Part shown: piece after piece, positions 10,634 through 20,915 of the stretch
Layout of the letters: each line of letters starts with the position of its first letter
Numbering within the stretch: position 1 is the stretch's first letter
The notes under the pieces: model-generated
Told to the model about the DNA's origin: nothing
Database searches by the model: none
Seen by the model: the letters and a program-made list of their open reading frames with translations, nothing else
Position numbers and translations under genes: made by a program
From: Collybiopsis luxurians FD-317 M1
Taxonomy: Eukaryota > Basidiomycota > Agaricomycetes > Agaricales > Omphalotaceae
Length of the DNA stretch: 26,786 nucleotides
Assembly (NCBI GenBank): GCA_000827265.1
Contig: KN834929.1
Coordinates: forward strand, 1 to 26,786
Reading direction: 5' to 3'

Positions 10634-11200
10634 ATGTACGTTAATGCGTTTGCAGCTACTTTTGCGGCTGCTATGGTTCGGTAAGATGAGCTATCCATGT
10701 CAAGCCAACCTTCTAATCTTCGTGCTTCAGTTACGACTCAGCCTTCACCAGAACGTTAATATCTAGGCAAAAAGGTTGGATACGTGTCCGGGTTACGCTC
10801 TGGCCCGTGAGTCTGTCGTCCTCCATCTCGTCCCGTTTATACGCAACTCACATCTCGAATAGCAATGAGTTATATTTCTCGTCGAGCAGCCGAATCGGTA
10901 TCGACTCATCTAAATATTACAAGCCCATCTATGGACGGAAATTTCACCCCTGTGCTGTTCGAGGACGTTTAGTTGGATTGTACGAGTTTTGCTGGCAGAT
11001 TGCGATAGCATCCGTGAGTTTTAACCGCTAGCTTCCCTCTCCGGTTGTGGCTCACATCTTCGAAGGTTTCTGGATCAACTGTGGAACGATGTTGCATATT
11101 TCTGCTAGTCATTTCCAATCGCCTTCGCTGTGCACCTCGCTGTAGGCAGACTATCTTCCTCGCGATGCTTGGTTTCGATTGCGCTCCTACGACAATCCCT
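10634..11200 (+). pseudogene. Relic of an MFS sugar/quinate-type transporter (first copy)
   Basis: Positions 10634-10680 encode MYVNAFAATFAAAMVR. A 50-nt intron (10681-10730: donor GTAAGA, branch TTCTAAT, acceptor TTCAG) then joins in frame to YDSAFTRTLISR. Together these match the first transmembrane segment of fungal MFS sugar and quinate transporters, normally ending GYDSAFIGTT. Around 10881-11010 the frame SRIGIDSSKYYKPIYGRKF then CAVRGRLVGLYEFCWQI matches the family signature before TM5, where PE/SELxPxxxRGRLVGLYE is usual. A following intron-like segment (11012-11063, GTGAGT...GAAG) leads to FWINCGT, again as in the family. The acidic residue before the RGR motif is lost (E to K/F), the Gly before YDS is Arg, and frames do not connect across the second junction, so this is a dead gene. 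It abuts copy B of the dispersed repeat. Confidence 0.65.
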
Positions 11201-11715
11201 CTTAATAGCCCGGCCGCCTGCTCACTATCGGCATACTTTGAAACACCTATTTGTGCATTATGTTCAAGAGACAAGGACAGCCACGTCTTCTTGATGCAGG
11301 GTTCTTTTGGGAAACTTCTTCCTCGAAGACTCGGTCGCAATGTCTATTTGGGACATAGTTCCCAGTTCCAACACCCGAAAATGACTTACTGTACTGCCAC
11401 CTGCGCACATTCTTCTCCTGTGCGGCCGCAGCCGCCCCTGACAATGACCACTCGGACATCCACTCTTCTCTAACCGTATTGAAGTTAACTCCCTCCCTTA
11501 CCACCTGCTCGACCTTCCCTCTGCCTCTTCTGTGCCTCCTTCCCTCCTCAATGCTTCGGTTATACCGTTGTATCCCCCGATTCAGTAATCGTTACCTCGT
11601 GAGTCTCTCGTTATTTTGTCGCATTCACACTAAAACACATCTCCTTTCATTGGCGATTATCTGTGGTGTACGTCTGGTATCTGGTCTCGCACTGGGATTG
11701 CGACAAAAATGGTAA
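11201..11715. other. Unrecognised segment between the two transporter relics
   Basis: It holds several overlapping short open frames on both strands, for example a plus-strand run containing VNSLPYHLLDLPSASSVPPS around 11485-11545, but no motif I can name. The sequence is C/T-rich from about 11480 to 11640. It could be further exons of the dead transporter or of another captured gene. Confidence 0.3.
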
Positions 11716-12060
11716 ATGTGAGGGTCAATTCTCGTCTGGTACCCAAATCAGCGTTGACTCGTGCTACTTTCATCCTACAAGCTCATTCACGTAGCAGAAA
11801 TCACTTCTGCTGCTATCTGAGGAGGTTGCTGGCAGATTTCGGCAAATGTTGTCTACTAGCTCCCCCCTGCGGCTCTCCTCTGCGGCTCTGGCTTACGTTT
11901 TCAAAGATTTCAAGAATTTCGGGACGACGGGCCGACGTTAGATCCAGCCATTGTACGCAGCGCAGCAGTCCGTCGCTGTTCGCTATGGCGAGGATGATCT
12001 GGTGTCCTGGGCTCAGAGTGGCTCTAAGATGCTCGGTCAGCAAGCTCGGTCTTTGTACTC
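11716..12060 (+). pseudogene. Second, more decayed copy of the MFS transporter segment
   Basis: The stretch aligns with 10880-11150. Shared words are TGCTGGCAGATT (10990 and 11826), then an intron-like gap, then TTTC.GGATC-like and CAGTCCGTCGCTGTTCGC-like sequence near 11960-11990. The ORF 11709-12098 is only partly in the ancestral frame and has lost the RGRLVGLYE motif. It is recognisable only by comparison with the first copy, so it is a tandem duplicate in a later stage of decay. Confidence 0.4.
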
Positions 12061-14056
12061 TGTACGGCTGCTGCTTTGTCCGAGGAACTTGTTTATAGAA
12101 GTGAGTGTCCTTGTAATCATTCTTATCTTTCTTCGTTCACTTATACCCTTTTCCGTTTGCACAGAAAACCTTTCAAAGGGTCCTGGAGCCTCCCATACCC
12201 ATTGCGTCAAGGTCTCCGTATGGCATCCATACTGCTCCGTCGGTTCCTTCTTTCCGCAGATCCACTCCTTCACCAACGACGAGATAGGAACGAGTTGAAC
12301 GGCTATGGTAGCAGTAGCCCCGTTATCTCTTTGACGTCCGAGGCTGGTGCAATTAGGCGGTCCAATCTCCTACTGCTGCACTGCTAAAATTGAACACCGC
12401 CACTCTGATACGCAGGCAGATGGTTGGGAGCAAAGTGACGAAGGCAGAGACCGAGTCGAATAGTGCTTCTGGATCCTAGGGAGGGCAACGATTGTTCTTG
12501 ACTGCTTAGATGTTCTTGGCAGATTACAATGGTTTGCATCGTGGAGGACGTATCCAGCAATAGTTATTCTGTTCGTACTTCTTGTACATGCCCCGATTTA
12601 CTGAAACTAGCAAGTATATCTTCAAATAAAAATGTTCGAACGAAAGCGAAAAGACAGGAATTCAGGAGCACGTTCTGCCAAAGAGCCAAAAAAAAAAAAA
12701 AAAGCCGATAGAACACTCGGGAGTTCGGTAGCAGTTGAACACGAGTTTTACTATATCCCCAAACATCCCCGAACCTCATTCAAGCCTCGACCTCGTGAAT
12801 CCCAATACTCACCAAGCCTCTTCTTCCCCTGCTTAGAAAGCGGCAAGCGACTTCTCCGCCCTCAGCCCACCCAAGGAACAACATGCCCCCGCCATGTACC
12901 GATGTCTATTCAGCGGAGGATTGGTCTCCGAGAGTCAGCACGGGAAGAGCAACATTAGACGTATCCTGATCCATTTGAGTCGAGCAGGAACGGAAAGGGT
13001 GTTGAATATATGATGTTCACCGAGACGGCTCTCCTGTTTCGCAGGTCCAAGCCTCCCAGTGCCACTAGAGCGCAGAAGAAGTATGCTGTTAGGCAGTGGA
13101 TACAGGATGATTGACACCTTCGTCTAGGTCGTCGGTGTAATGTAACTTGCACCATATATCGGGCTCTTCGAAGACGAAGATGCTGAACAACATATACCGC
13201 CCCTCTAGCCGTTCCAAAGCACCTGTAACACGATGCTACACCAATCCTGGTCGCAGAACCAGAAATTTCCAAGCGAGATTTTCGCTCTGAATACGTTCGA
13301 AGATTGGGGACGACTAAGATAGGTTCATGCCAGTTGGCTTGATGTACGCGAGGATGGGTAGGTGAGCATAGTTCTCTTGTTTCGCTAGTCCGACAAGCGG
13401 CACGACGCTCCCATTCGGACATTTGTAGGAGGAACAGCTATAGAGGTCATTAGGGAGAGAGGTTCGATTTATGAGATGGAACTAACGCGTGCCTTTTGAT
13501 CCTCCTCGTTTTTTAAGCTCTTGACAGCGCGATACTTGCATGAAGTCTAGGGCGGAGAGTCATCAGATACAATCATTCTTGAAACTCAAAAAAAAAAAAA
13601 AACTCACTAAAATATCCTAACCGCACGAATGGTCTCCCGACCCAATTACTCTGAAGTTTTCAACCCATGGTGTGTGGAATCTACCACATGCTCCGCTTCC
13701 TTCCCCGACTCCATCTCCGCCCTTAGATCTACTACCTTCCTTATGGAACTGGGTTTCGAAAGAGCTGCCAGTTGCGATGTACGTTCTTCAAAGAAAGTCC
13801 GTAGTCCTAAGTTGGAACGACAGAGTGTGGATATTTTCGAAGAGGGTTGACGGGGAACTGCGACCGAAATATAAGAGGGAGATGCAGTGATTGTGGTAGA
13901 GGCGGAAGCTGGTTATCGTGAGTTTGGGAGAGGAATCTTGAGGGGTTTGAGGCATGCGACACGTTTAATGGTAAAAACTTTAGCAGTCTGTGGCGAGTAG
14001 AATGAAGATCGGCTCAGATGCGGATAAAATTGTACCGGCGTTCCCTTGATCGCTCA

Positions 14057-14118
14057 CTGGGTGGGCGTACAATCGTTAGTCGGGCTTCATACGATGAGGA
14101 AGGAAAAATTCTACTCAC
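14057..14118 (-). other. Intron in the minus-strand relic gene of copy B
   Basis: On the minus strand this 62-nt stretch begins GTGAGTAG, has the branch sequence CGACTAAC, and ends CCCACCCAG, all canonical. In copy A the donor (GTGAGTCG at 3342) and branch (GACTAAC, 3310-3304) survive, but the acceptor is replaced by a C-run without AG. Confidence 0.6.
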
Positions 14119-14199
14119 ATATTTTCTAAAAATCCGTTCTGCTTTGCAGTCGCATCGACTTTTTCCCGTCATGTTCCACCAAGTTATGGAATATACTGG

Positions 14200-15540
14200 G
14201 CAGCTAGCTTGAGGACGAAGTGGTGGTAGTATTTAACGTGCTATGCGTTTAGCGGTATCATCGCCTCGAGGACCTTGCAAGAGCGTGAAGGGTAAAGAGT
14301 CAATAGTCGCTCTTTTCTTCTGTTGTTCATTCTTTCCCCACGTTTCCAAGTGACTCTCTTCTCCTCTTTTCCTTGTAGCCGTCTTCAATCGTCCAAGGGT
14401 CCCGGAAATTGTTTAGATTCTGCTACAAAGTGCAGTGATAGCTGTAGCTTGCCATGAGCTTGATATGGTCCTGAAAACGATGCTTTGTGTATTCAAATTG
14501 CAAGGTTGATTGATAAAACGGAATCAAAGTCCCCGAAACACCTTAGCAAAGACCCAAATGGGCGACGTTGAAAACGGCTTGGAAAGGGTTCTGGTATAAA
14601 GATTGTCAAAGGAGTCCTGCTACTGCACTCTAGTGACGACGTACCATGGATATATGACGGAAAGCAACTGGAAGAGGCTCAGGTACAGCGAAGAGATGAG
14701 AAGTAGGACCAAGTGTCCCCAGGACTGCAAAAATGAAGAACGAACATATTTTGACGAAATGTACGTGGGTGAGCTATGGGAGAAAAGGTTACACAAGGCA
14801 CAAACCAAAAGCGGGCGATCTACTCACATGTACCAGGGTACTTTCCAACCGACGAGAGAAGGCGCGACCGGAGACGCTCGCGTCATTTGATCATTAATCT
14901 CAGACTACAAAGAAACGGAAGAATGTTCTGCAGCAAAAGTTGTACATTTAACATCAGAAGAGCAACTTCGAGCAAGCAACTTACCCTTGAGCGGCATATT
15001 GCTGACCCAAAGTCTGCGACGAATGCTCTGTACAATGGCCGAGATAAAGTTTCCAGACCAGAAGTAATAACGAAGTTTAGGTGGCGAGGGTTCAACGTTG
15101 ACGACAGCGCGTTTTTTTGGACGAGTTCCGGATACTTGCCCAATGTCAAATAAGACAAGTTTCCTTCGTCGAAGTGGGAAAGGAAGAGAGAGGAGGAAGC
15201 AGAATCCTAGTAAGGAACATGCTAAATCTGTTGCGTGGGGTTTGGCTGGAGCTTCGCCCCGCGCGAGTGGGCAGCCAAGGAACGAAAGAATATTACTAGA
15301 CTGGGACGAGCCTGGAGCATGCCGACTGAAAGGCGGACGTTTGAGATAACGCGGATGCTGAGGGCGGGGATGAGCATGAAGGGTAAAGAGTATGGGCGTC
15401 TATTAAACAGCATCATGACATCGCCATCCTCCGGTAGCCGGCTTCGACCAGAGGCTAGCGCTAGTCGTCGGTCTGCAAGTTCTCTTTGAATAGTATTCAA
15501 CTGCCACACTCGATTCTACTCGTTTGTTTTTGCTTCGGGT
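14200..15540. other. Segment present in copy B but not in copy A
   Basis: The flanks align with A (3390 and 3645) but this 1.3 kb does not. It contains weak plus-strand open frames (14603-14890 and 15235-15489), neither recognised. I see no terminal inverted repeats or target duplication that would prove an insertion; deletion from A is equally possible. Confidence 0.4.
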
Positions 15541-15801
15541 CTGGTGCCAAGCTGGGGACTTAATCTCCGTATCTCGACGAGGACATGCTGTTTCGCGGAC
15601 CTGCGTCGCGTCGGTTCTTCCTTCCTTTTCTCATCCAGCCCGTTCGCTCGAAGACGCGAGATACCCTCCAGATTCTGCCTTGTTATTTACGGCGGCAAAC
15701 CATGGCTTTCAGAACAGATACTGGTACAACTACATCCAAGTTTGGGTCGCCGGGGGCAGTTTGGCTTACTTGATCGCGACTCTGATGTGGAAGAGATACC
15801 A

Positions 15802-15853
15802 GTACGTAGGCATTCACTATGCCGTCATCGGTCCATGCTAACCTCTGTAACAG
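15802..15853 (+). other. Intron in the plus-strand relic gene of copy B
   Basis: This 52-nt intron has donor GTACGT, branch ATGCTAAC and acceptor TGTAACAG. Copy A keeps it (3857-3911). In copy C the donor and branch are intact, but the acceptor CAG has become TCG (26286-26288). Confidence 0.65.
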
Positions 15854-16198
15854 GAGATGAACCTCTCATACCCGCAGGCTGTCTCCGGAATCAGCTTCTC
15901 TTCCCAAACTCAATTAATGTAGCGCCGTGTATGTTCTTACACCAACTCCGTCAGCAAAGCTGGTCTATGTCCTCGCACACGAACCCCAGCAATTCCACCC
16001 AACGCAATCTGGCACACACCTTCATCCGTCTCCTCTCTCATCCGAATGTGCTTCACACCAAATATCGAAATGTCGATTCCCTCGAACATAACAATGAAGG
16101 GAATAATTCCGTCTCTCAAGACAAAGGTTGTTTCGAGATGCGAGAGGGAGAGAGATAGTGATTCGATTAGACTGGATGTTGGCTCTTTGGGTGAAGCA

Positions 16199-16252
16199 GT
16201 GAGTCACTTCACTTTTTTTTCGTGCCTGATTGTTGCTCACTCTCACTGACAG
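16199..16252 (+). other. Second intron in the plus-strand relic gene of copy B
   Basis: A 54-nt intron begins GTGAGT and ends CTGACAG. Copy C has a 54-nt counterpart at 26684-26737 (GTGAGT to CCCACAG). The sequence following the acceptor is shared by B and C (TCAATCT.CAAAGATGATGCA). In copy A the donor is GTAAGT (4331) and about 100 bp of the downstream exon are missing. Confidence 0.6.
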
Positions 16253-16600
16253 AAATTCTGTCAATCTTCAAAGATGATGCATCCGGAACGAGACACAACT
16301 GCTCATCGTCATTGGCACGTCTTCGCATTATGCGTGCCTTCGCCTCGCTGGTACTCATCTACCCGGACGCCTGTCCTCACCTTCTCATCATTAGCCTTAT
16401 CGGTCTCCGAGACGATGTCATTCTACTCGGCTGTACGACGAGCAAGGAGCCTCGCGAGGAGCGTGGATGGAATGAGTGGCGCTTGAAGCTTTAAGAGGAG
16501 ACGGCGAAGGATACGGATGGTGGAGCAACGGCCGTTCTGGATTCAGAGTTGGAAGCCAAAAGTCCCAATGTCAACTCAAGACAACGGCGATGGTGAAAAA

Positions 16601-17859
16601 TTTTTCGAGGATTGAAGATTTAGAAGGAGCTGGACTTGCGATGGGCAAATGCTGTGAGCGCGTGCCTCCTCAATTACACTCCAACAGTCGTTTATCCGCC
16701 TTCTGACTCGATATCGGAAGTCTCGTCTGTTGTGGATCGCAAATCAAATCAGCAAATGAAGGCGAAATGGATGATCTGGAAACAATGGCCTTAACGGCCA
16801 TAGAGTAGCTGAGTGATGGAGAAGATTTCTGTATTCGACATTGCAGGCTATGTTCAATAGTGAGTATGTAGCGGCTTGTAACATACTCTACAGTCGTGCT
16901 ATATACAGGTTACCTATGCAGTATCATATCGATAAAGATAATGGTCCGAAATTCTTTCCAGCTCGCTATCATGCCTGCGTCATATCACATATTTTGTGGT
17001 CATGCCAGAGTAACTGAGTATCCTTAGTCCTCATGCCCAATTCCATGGTAGTGTACATGATGTTCGGGTTAGTATAAAGTGAATTGTTCCTCTTGTACTA
17101 GAGCTTGATCCTGCCTTCTCTATTCGCATTCGTATTCCCTTCATTCCGCAGCAGTTCGTCCTCCTGCATCCTCCTGCCTTCCATCACCATCAACGATACA
17201 TGCGACTTCGGTAAGGACAGAGGGAATGAAAGTATAGATGAGTTTGGTGTGATCGATGACGACGACAATGATGTCTAGTTGAAGTGAGCCAGAGAAAAAG
17301 ACAAAGTTTGGGACAAAGTTTCTACCATACAAATCAGGTTCAACCTCTGCAATTGCAAACATGAACTGTTCTGCATCCGAGTAGGAGAAGCTTGATAAGC
17401 TTGGGAGGACTCTGTTCCAGGTTCGCATACATCAAATGCATGATCTTCATACTCTGAGAGCAGATCTATGTGTTAAGAGACCTTCGCTACTAAAAACAGT
17501 AAGAATGGGTGACCTCCTGGAGGAGAAGAGCACATGTATGCAAGATCAAGAGAATCCCTCCAAGTCTGCGCAGCCATTTCCCTGAAGCTCTTTCATTAAG
17601 TTCCTTGAAGCCCAACTCATCCTCCCTGGATGATTACCTCCAATGCAGCATCAAAGTGTTGCAATCTCGACATCCTCAAAATAATACTGCGAAGAGTTTG
17701 TCACCTCCTTCCAGCCAGCCACCAAAGCCTAATGTCTCTCCTTCATGATGAGGTAGTGCCTGAGTGTTCTCTAATGATAAGCATATTGTGAATGAAGCAT
17801 TTTTGATAATTGGATTTGGATGCATGAGCCAAGTACATCGATGCCGATGCCAATCAACG
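16601..17859. other. Long stretch without a recognisable gene
   Basis: The similarity to copy A ends at about 16590. Beyond it only short frames are open. One minus-strand frame (17428-17141) reads as moderately coherent protein (AEQFMFAIAEVEPDLYGRNF) but has no recognisable motif. A 6-bp perfect palindrome arm pair at 16785-16801 is probably chance. The end near 17700-17860 may be the far 3' end of the NACHT pseudogene that follows. Confidence 0.4.
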
Positions 17860-19000
17860 GAGGGTGTCAAGAAGACAGGAGGTGTAAAAGACATGGGAGG
17901 GAAGCAGGAGAAGCTCCTTTTGGTTGTTTGCAGAAGGTATTTCCATGAACAGTAGATCTATTTTGGGGTAAGGCAAGTCAGATTCGCCGGATACTGTAAT
18001 GTTCCGAATCATTGCTAGCCGTTCCATTGGTAAACTACTGTGCTCTTTAATGTACTTGAGGACAGCTTTGACATATAAACTGGCTGTATGCCCTCTGTAC
18101 AAGCCATTGGATGATTTCCTTGCCAGGCATGCACATGTGCCATAGTATGTCCACGGCCTTGTTGAATTCTGAAAAAGTCCTTCCGCAGGTAGCTAGTAAT
18201 ATCCTATGTGGATTCAGAAGTCTTGACAAGGCTACTACGAGTCACTCTGATACCAAAATCCTCATGACTAAATGCATTCCAAATATGTGGTTTATGCCTG
18301 CTGCAAATCAGGAAGTCAGATGGCAGCGACTTTGCCTTTCGGATGGTAAACAGAAGATGCTCCTGGGATACAATGTCGATGCATTCATCCAGACCATCAA
18401 AAACAATTAACTGAGGAAGGTTCTTCCACTGTTCAACAGTCAGTTGATCACAAGGCTTCACTATGAGTTCATGAAACTGTCGCTCCATATTGGTGTGGAT
18501 GACATTACGCTGACAACGAACAGCAAGATAAATGGAATTTGAGAGCAGAGGTCCAAGGATATGAGATGTTGCTAGTTAAAAAGTGATAGTGGAACAGGAA
18601 TGTTGGATGTGATTGCATACAGAATCTGCATGTGAAAAGAAAAAATTAGTGGCGAGGAGATAGCTATTGGTAATTTCTTCCGAGATGGTCTAAACCACTA
18701 CAGATTTACCAGTACCTGCTGTGCCAAAGAGCCAATATATGATGGTTGTTTTGTACTATTCTTGACCCAGTTCCTCAGGATATTGAGTACCTGGGTACAA
18801 GTGTCTGGATAACACTTTGGATGAGGGTAGGCATCATAAACAAAGGTCAATGATTGATTCAAGTGTTCGTCAAAGTATAGAACAGGATACACACAAGATT
18901 CCTTACATCTAACATGAATGTTATAATTCAGATCCCCGGCAACATTGGTGAATGATCCATCATTGATAGTAAACTCTTGTGCTCTGGAGAAAAAGGACAT
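17860..19000 (-). pseudogene. NACHT NTPase pseudogene (NLR-like), second locus
   Basis: It starts with ATG at 19000: MSFFSRAQEFTINDGSFTNV, a typical agaricomycete NACHT leader, then YPHPKCYPDTCTQVLNILRN. The frame breaks by one base near 18741-18746. In the new frame follow YWLFGTAGTGKSVVV (Walker A at 18725-18702), a TAG at 18692-18690, a TAA at 18578-18576, then LIVFDGLDEC (Walker B at 18410-18381) and FLICSRHKPHIWNAF. A third stop is at 18206-18204, then DITSYLRKDFFRIQQ. Near 18082-18095 the frame shifts again to SLYVKAVLKYIKEHSSLPME and SDLPYPKIDLLFMEI. These are the usual parts of the family in the right order, so identity is firm and loss of function clear. At the first two stops the family usually has Gln, so CAG to TAG and CAA to TAA changes would explain them. 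No C-terminal repeats are visible. Confidence 0.85.
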
Positions 19001-19142
19001 GCATGAATCAGATCAAGGTGAGCTGAATGCCTGGTGTCAAAACGGCTCTATTAAATATTACTATGGCCCGGGGATACGAAGTCCTGGATAGTATATGCCA
19101 CATTTCCTTCCTATTATGTCAGCGGTCATTAGGGATCATCTT

Positions 19143-19365
19143 ACAGCTCGTCAAGAAAAACCTAGGCAAATTTAAAAGAAAATGACATATTAGCCAACTT
19201 CATGGCTGACGGCAGCCGCCATTCAAAACTTGAGCCGGTTGTCAGCCGGGCCCCAACAGGCCCCAATCCTCTCGTAATTAATTCCTACAGACTTGCAACG
19301 AGCCGTGCGACCGGCAAAACTATGTCATTTTTGAAAATTTGGCCTAGGTTTTCTTGATGAGCTGT
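19143..19365. mobile_element. MITE-like element with 45-bp terminal inverted repeats and TA flanks
   Basis: The left arm (19143-19189) begins ACAGCTCGTCAAGAAAAACC and ends AATGACATA. The right arm (19321-19365) is its imperfect reverse complement, ending TTTCTTGATGAGCTGT. Both ends are next to a TA dinucleotide (19142-19143 and 19365-19366 if the shared A is counted), the target duplication typical of Tc1/mariner-type elements. The element has no coding capacity. It sits 140 bp upstream of the NACHT pseudogene start. Family assignment rests only on the TA flank and CAG...CTG ends. Confidence 0.65.
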
Positions 19366-19366
19366 A

Positions 19367-20159
19367 AAGTACCAACGGAATTTTACAAACCGAAGGTGGA
19401 AAAAATCCTGCTCGGCAGAATGGACCAGCAAATAATGAAAATTCAGTAGAAACTCTGAATGGTTGCTTCCAATTTACTGGATGTGATTGTATGATAGGAT
19501 ATCAAATTATACTGGGGAGGTCCAATTCCTAGATGACCAGTTTACCATACTACTAAACATTACAATTTTCATTGTACAATGCACAGCTGTGGAACACATT
19601 AGTCCATCGAATGAGCTAACAGCACAGTATCTAGACTCTTCAGCTGTCACTTCAGGAAGTAGTTTATCCTTGTACCCTCTGTAGTGTGTTTCGGGGGAAT
19701 ACACTAATATAGTGGGAGTAGAGGCGGATGATGCAGCGCATGGTCGGAGGTGCTCATGAAGTGTCGGGACTTGGAGAAAACTGCAAGGAGTAAAACTGCC
19801 GGCCCTGTCACCGCAGTTACAAGCCTAGGAAGGAACAATCAAGGGTAAGTACCGGCTGGTACCGATGAGAGAGCAAGGGGCCGTAAGAGCAGCTCCTTTC
19901 CCGAGCAGTGACCTCCAGCAGTCATTGCTTCACCTCCAGAGCCCTCCAAGTTGAAACGAGAAGCCTCATTCTTGGCTGTGGATACTAATGACTGAAGGCA
20001 AAGAGGTTGGGGCTAGTGCAAAGAATGAGGAGCACTGAGCTCGGCACTGGAGTCTACTGCGAAAGAACTTAAGAGAAAAAGTACACTGGATTTCCATATT
20101 GATAAAATGCAATGTATACAAGTGTGTAGGTATGTCTTGGAGTATGTGCGACTGTGCAG
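19367..20159. other. Spacer, no gene recognised
   Basis: Short frames are open on both strands at 19487-19704 and 20013-20100, but none has a motif or repeat structure. A CA/TG-rich microsatellite lies at 20158-20178. Confidence 0.35.
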
Positions 20160-20915
20160 ATGTGTGTGTGCGTGTGGAGATAAAGTAACTTTCGCTTCTC
20201 GCGATGCAATATTAGCCTCTCGAGAAGCGAGGTTCTTTTCTCGGGATGTGACATGAACTTTTCTGAACGCAATTTCAGCCTTTCGAGACTCGAGATCCAC
20301 TTCTCGGGATTCAACATCTGCTTCTGCAGAGTTGACAACAGCCTCTTGGGAATTAACATGGAACGCGCACTGGGCGATGTGAGCCTCTCGTCTCTCGCTT
20401 TGCGACATCGGCCTCGAGTTTTGCGACATAGACCTCTCTCTGTTCCAAATAAGCTTCCCAATAGTCAAGCTCAGGCTTGCAAACTAGAGCTGGGTCAAGG
20501 TGATCTTGACCAGCGTAATTAAGTGTTCCGTTGCGCGCAGGATCCCATTCTTATAGTTGAGGACAGCCGTCCTGTTGATAGATACTTGTACTCTGTTGGA
20601 CGAAGCCTAGTATGCCAAGAGACAGTTATCGGAAGAAATCCATAATGATATTATAATACTTACCCCAGCGTCCACGTTGATTTGCCCCTCATGAGAGTAG
20701 TCCTTGACTTTATCGTTTGCCTTCCTTCCTTGGCCTGCTTGGAGTATCTTCAGCATCCATGGAACATGCTTCGTCTCGAGCACATACTGTGACCATAAGT
20801 AAAATGGTGCCCAATTGGTGGAACTTTTAGAAATTGTGATTAACAAAGTGCGAGATAATGTGCAAACGATGTAAGCACCCAAAGATCTAGGTGGCAAAGT
20901 TAAACACCCTTCCAT
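20160..20915 (-). pseudogene. Damaged gene for a heptad-repeat coiled-coil protein
   Basis: An upstream open frame (20915 to about 20665, containing KVKDYSHEGQINVDAG) ends at a GTAAGT donor. After a gap of unclear splicing, the frame DPARNGTLNYAGQDHLDP, then YWEAYLEQREVYVAKLEADV, then VAKRE leads into a second frame: REAHIAQ, QEAVVNS, AEADVES, REVDLES, RKAEIAF, RKVHVTS, REKNLAS, REANIAS, REAKVTL. The seven-residue period is exact, with R-E/K-A/V at the start of each heptad, as expected for a long coiled coil. The switch of frame at about 20400 needs a one- or two-base change or an unseen intron. The 3' end runs into a CA microsatellite. The gene is a likely relative of 22904-23476. Function unknown. 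Confidence 0.5.

Larger units (their letters stand above)
12170..16600. repeat. Copy B of the dispersed multi-exon repeat
   Basis: This is homologous in the same order and orientation to copy A (block list under copy A) and extends further left, where it joins the transporter relics. It lacks the inverted right arm of A and has an extra 1.3-kb segment (14200-15540). Two A-runs (12688-12704 and 13589-13603) are longer than the matching places in A. Relic genes run toward the left on the minus strand (14165 to 12250) and toward the right on the plus strand (15560 to 16590). The minus-strand frame near 13220-13100 reads ERLEGRYMLFSIFVFEEPDI and onward without a stop, while copy A has a stop at the matching place. 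So B is less decayed there. The products are not recognised. Confidence 0.65.

Noticed and set aside
12688..13603. A-runs of 15 or more bases as poly(A) tails of retrotransposed copies
   Set aside because: They lie inside the repeat, shorter A-runs stand at the matching places in copy A, and the copies retain introns.
15544..16158. 204-codon plus-strand ORF in copy B as a gene
   Set aside because: It reads straight through a canonical intron (15802-15853) conserved in copies A and C, so it is an accidental open frame over a relic gene.
1170..16600. Copies A and B as the two LTRs or ends of one retrotransposon
   Set aside because: No reverse transcriptase, integrase or gag-like sequence is visible. 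The copies are several kb long with opposed relic genes, and an intact NACHT-ankyrin gene lies between them.
16785..16801. Palindrome ATGGCC/GGCCAT
   Set aside because: The arms are only 6 bp in ordinary sequence; this is expected by chance in a window of this size.
18111..18410. 99-codon plus-strand ORF
   Set aside because: It is the antisense shadow of the NACHT pseudogene.
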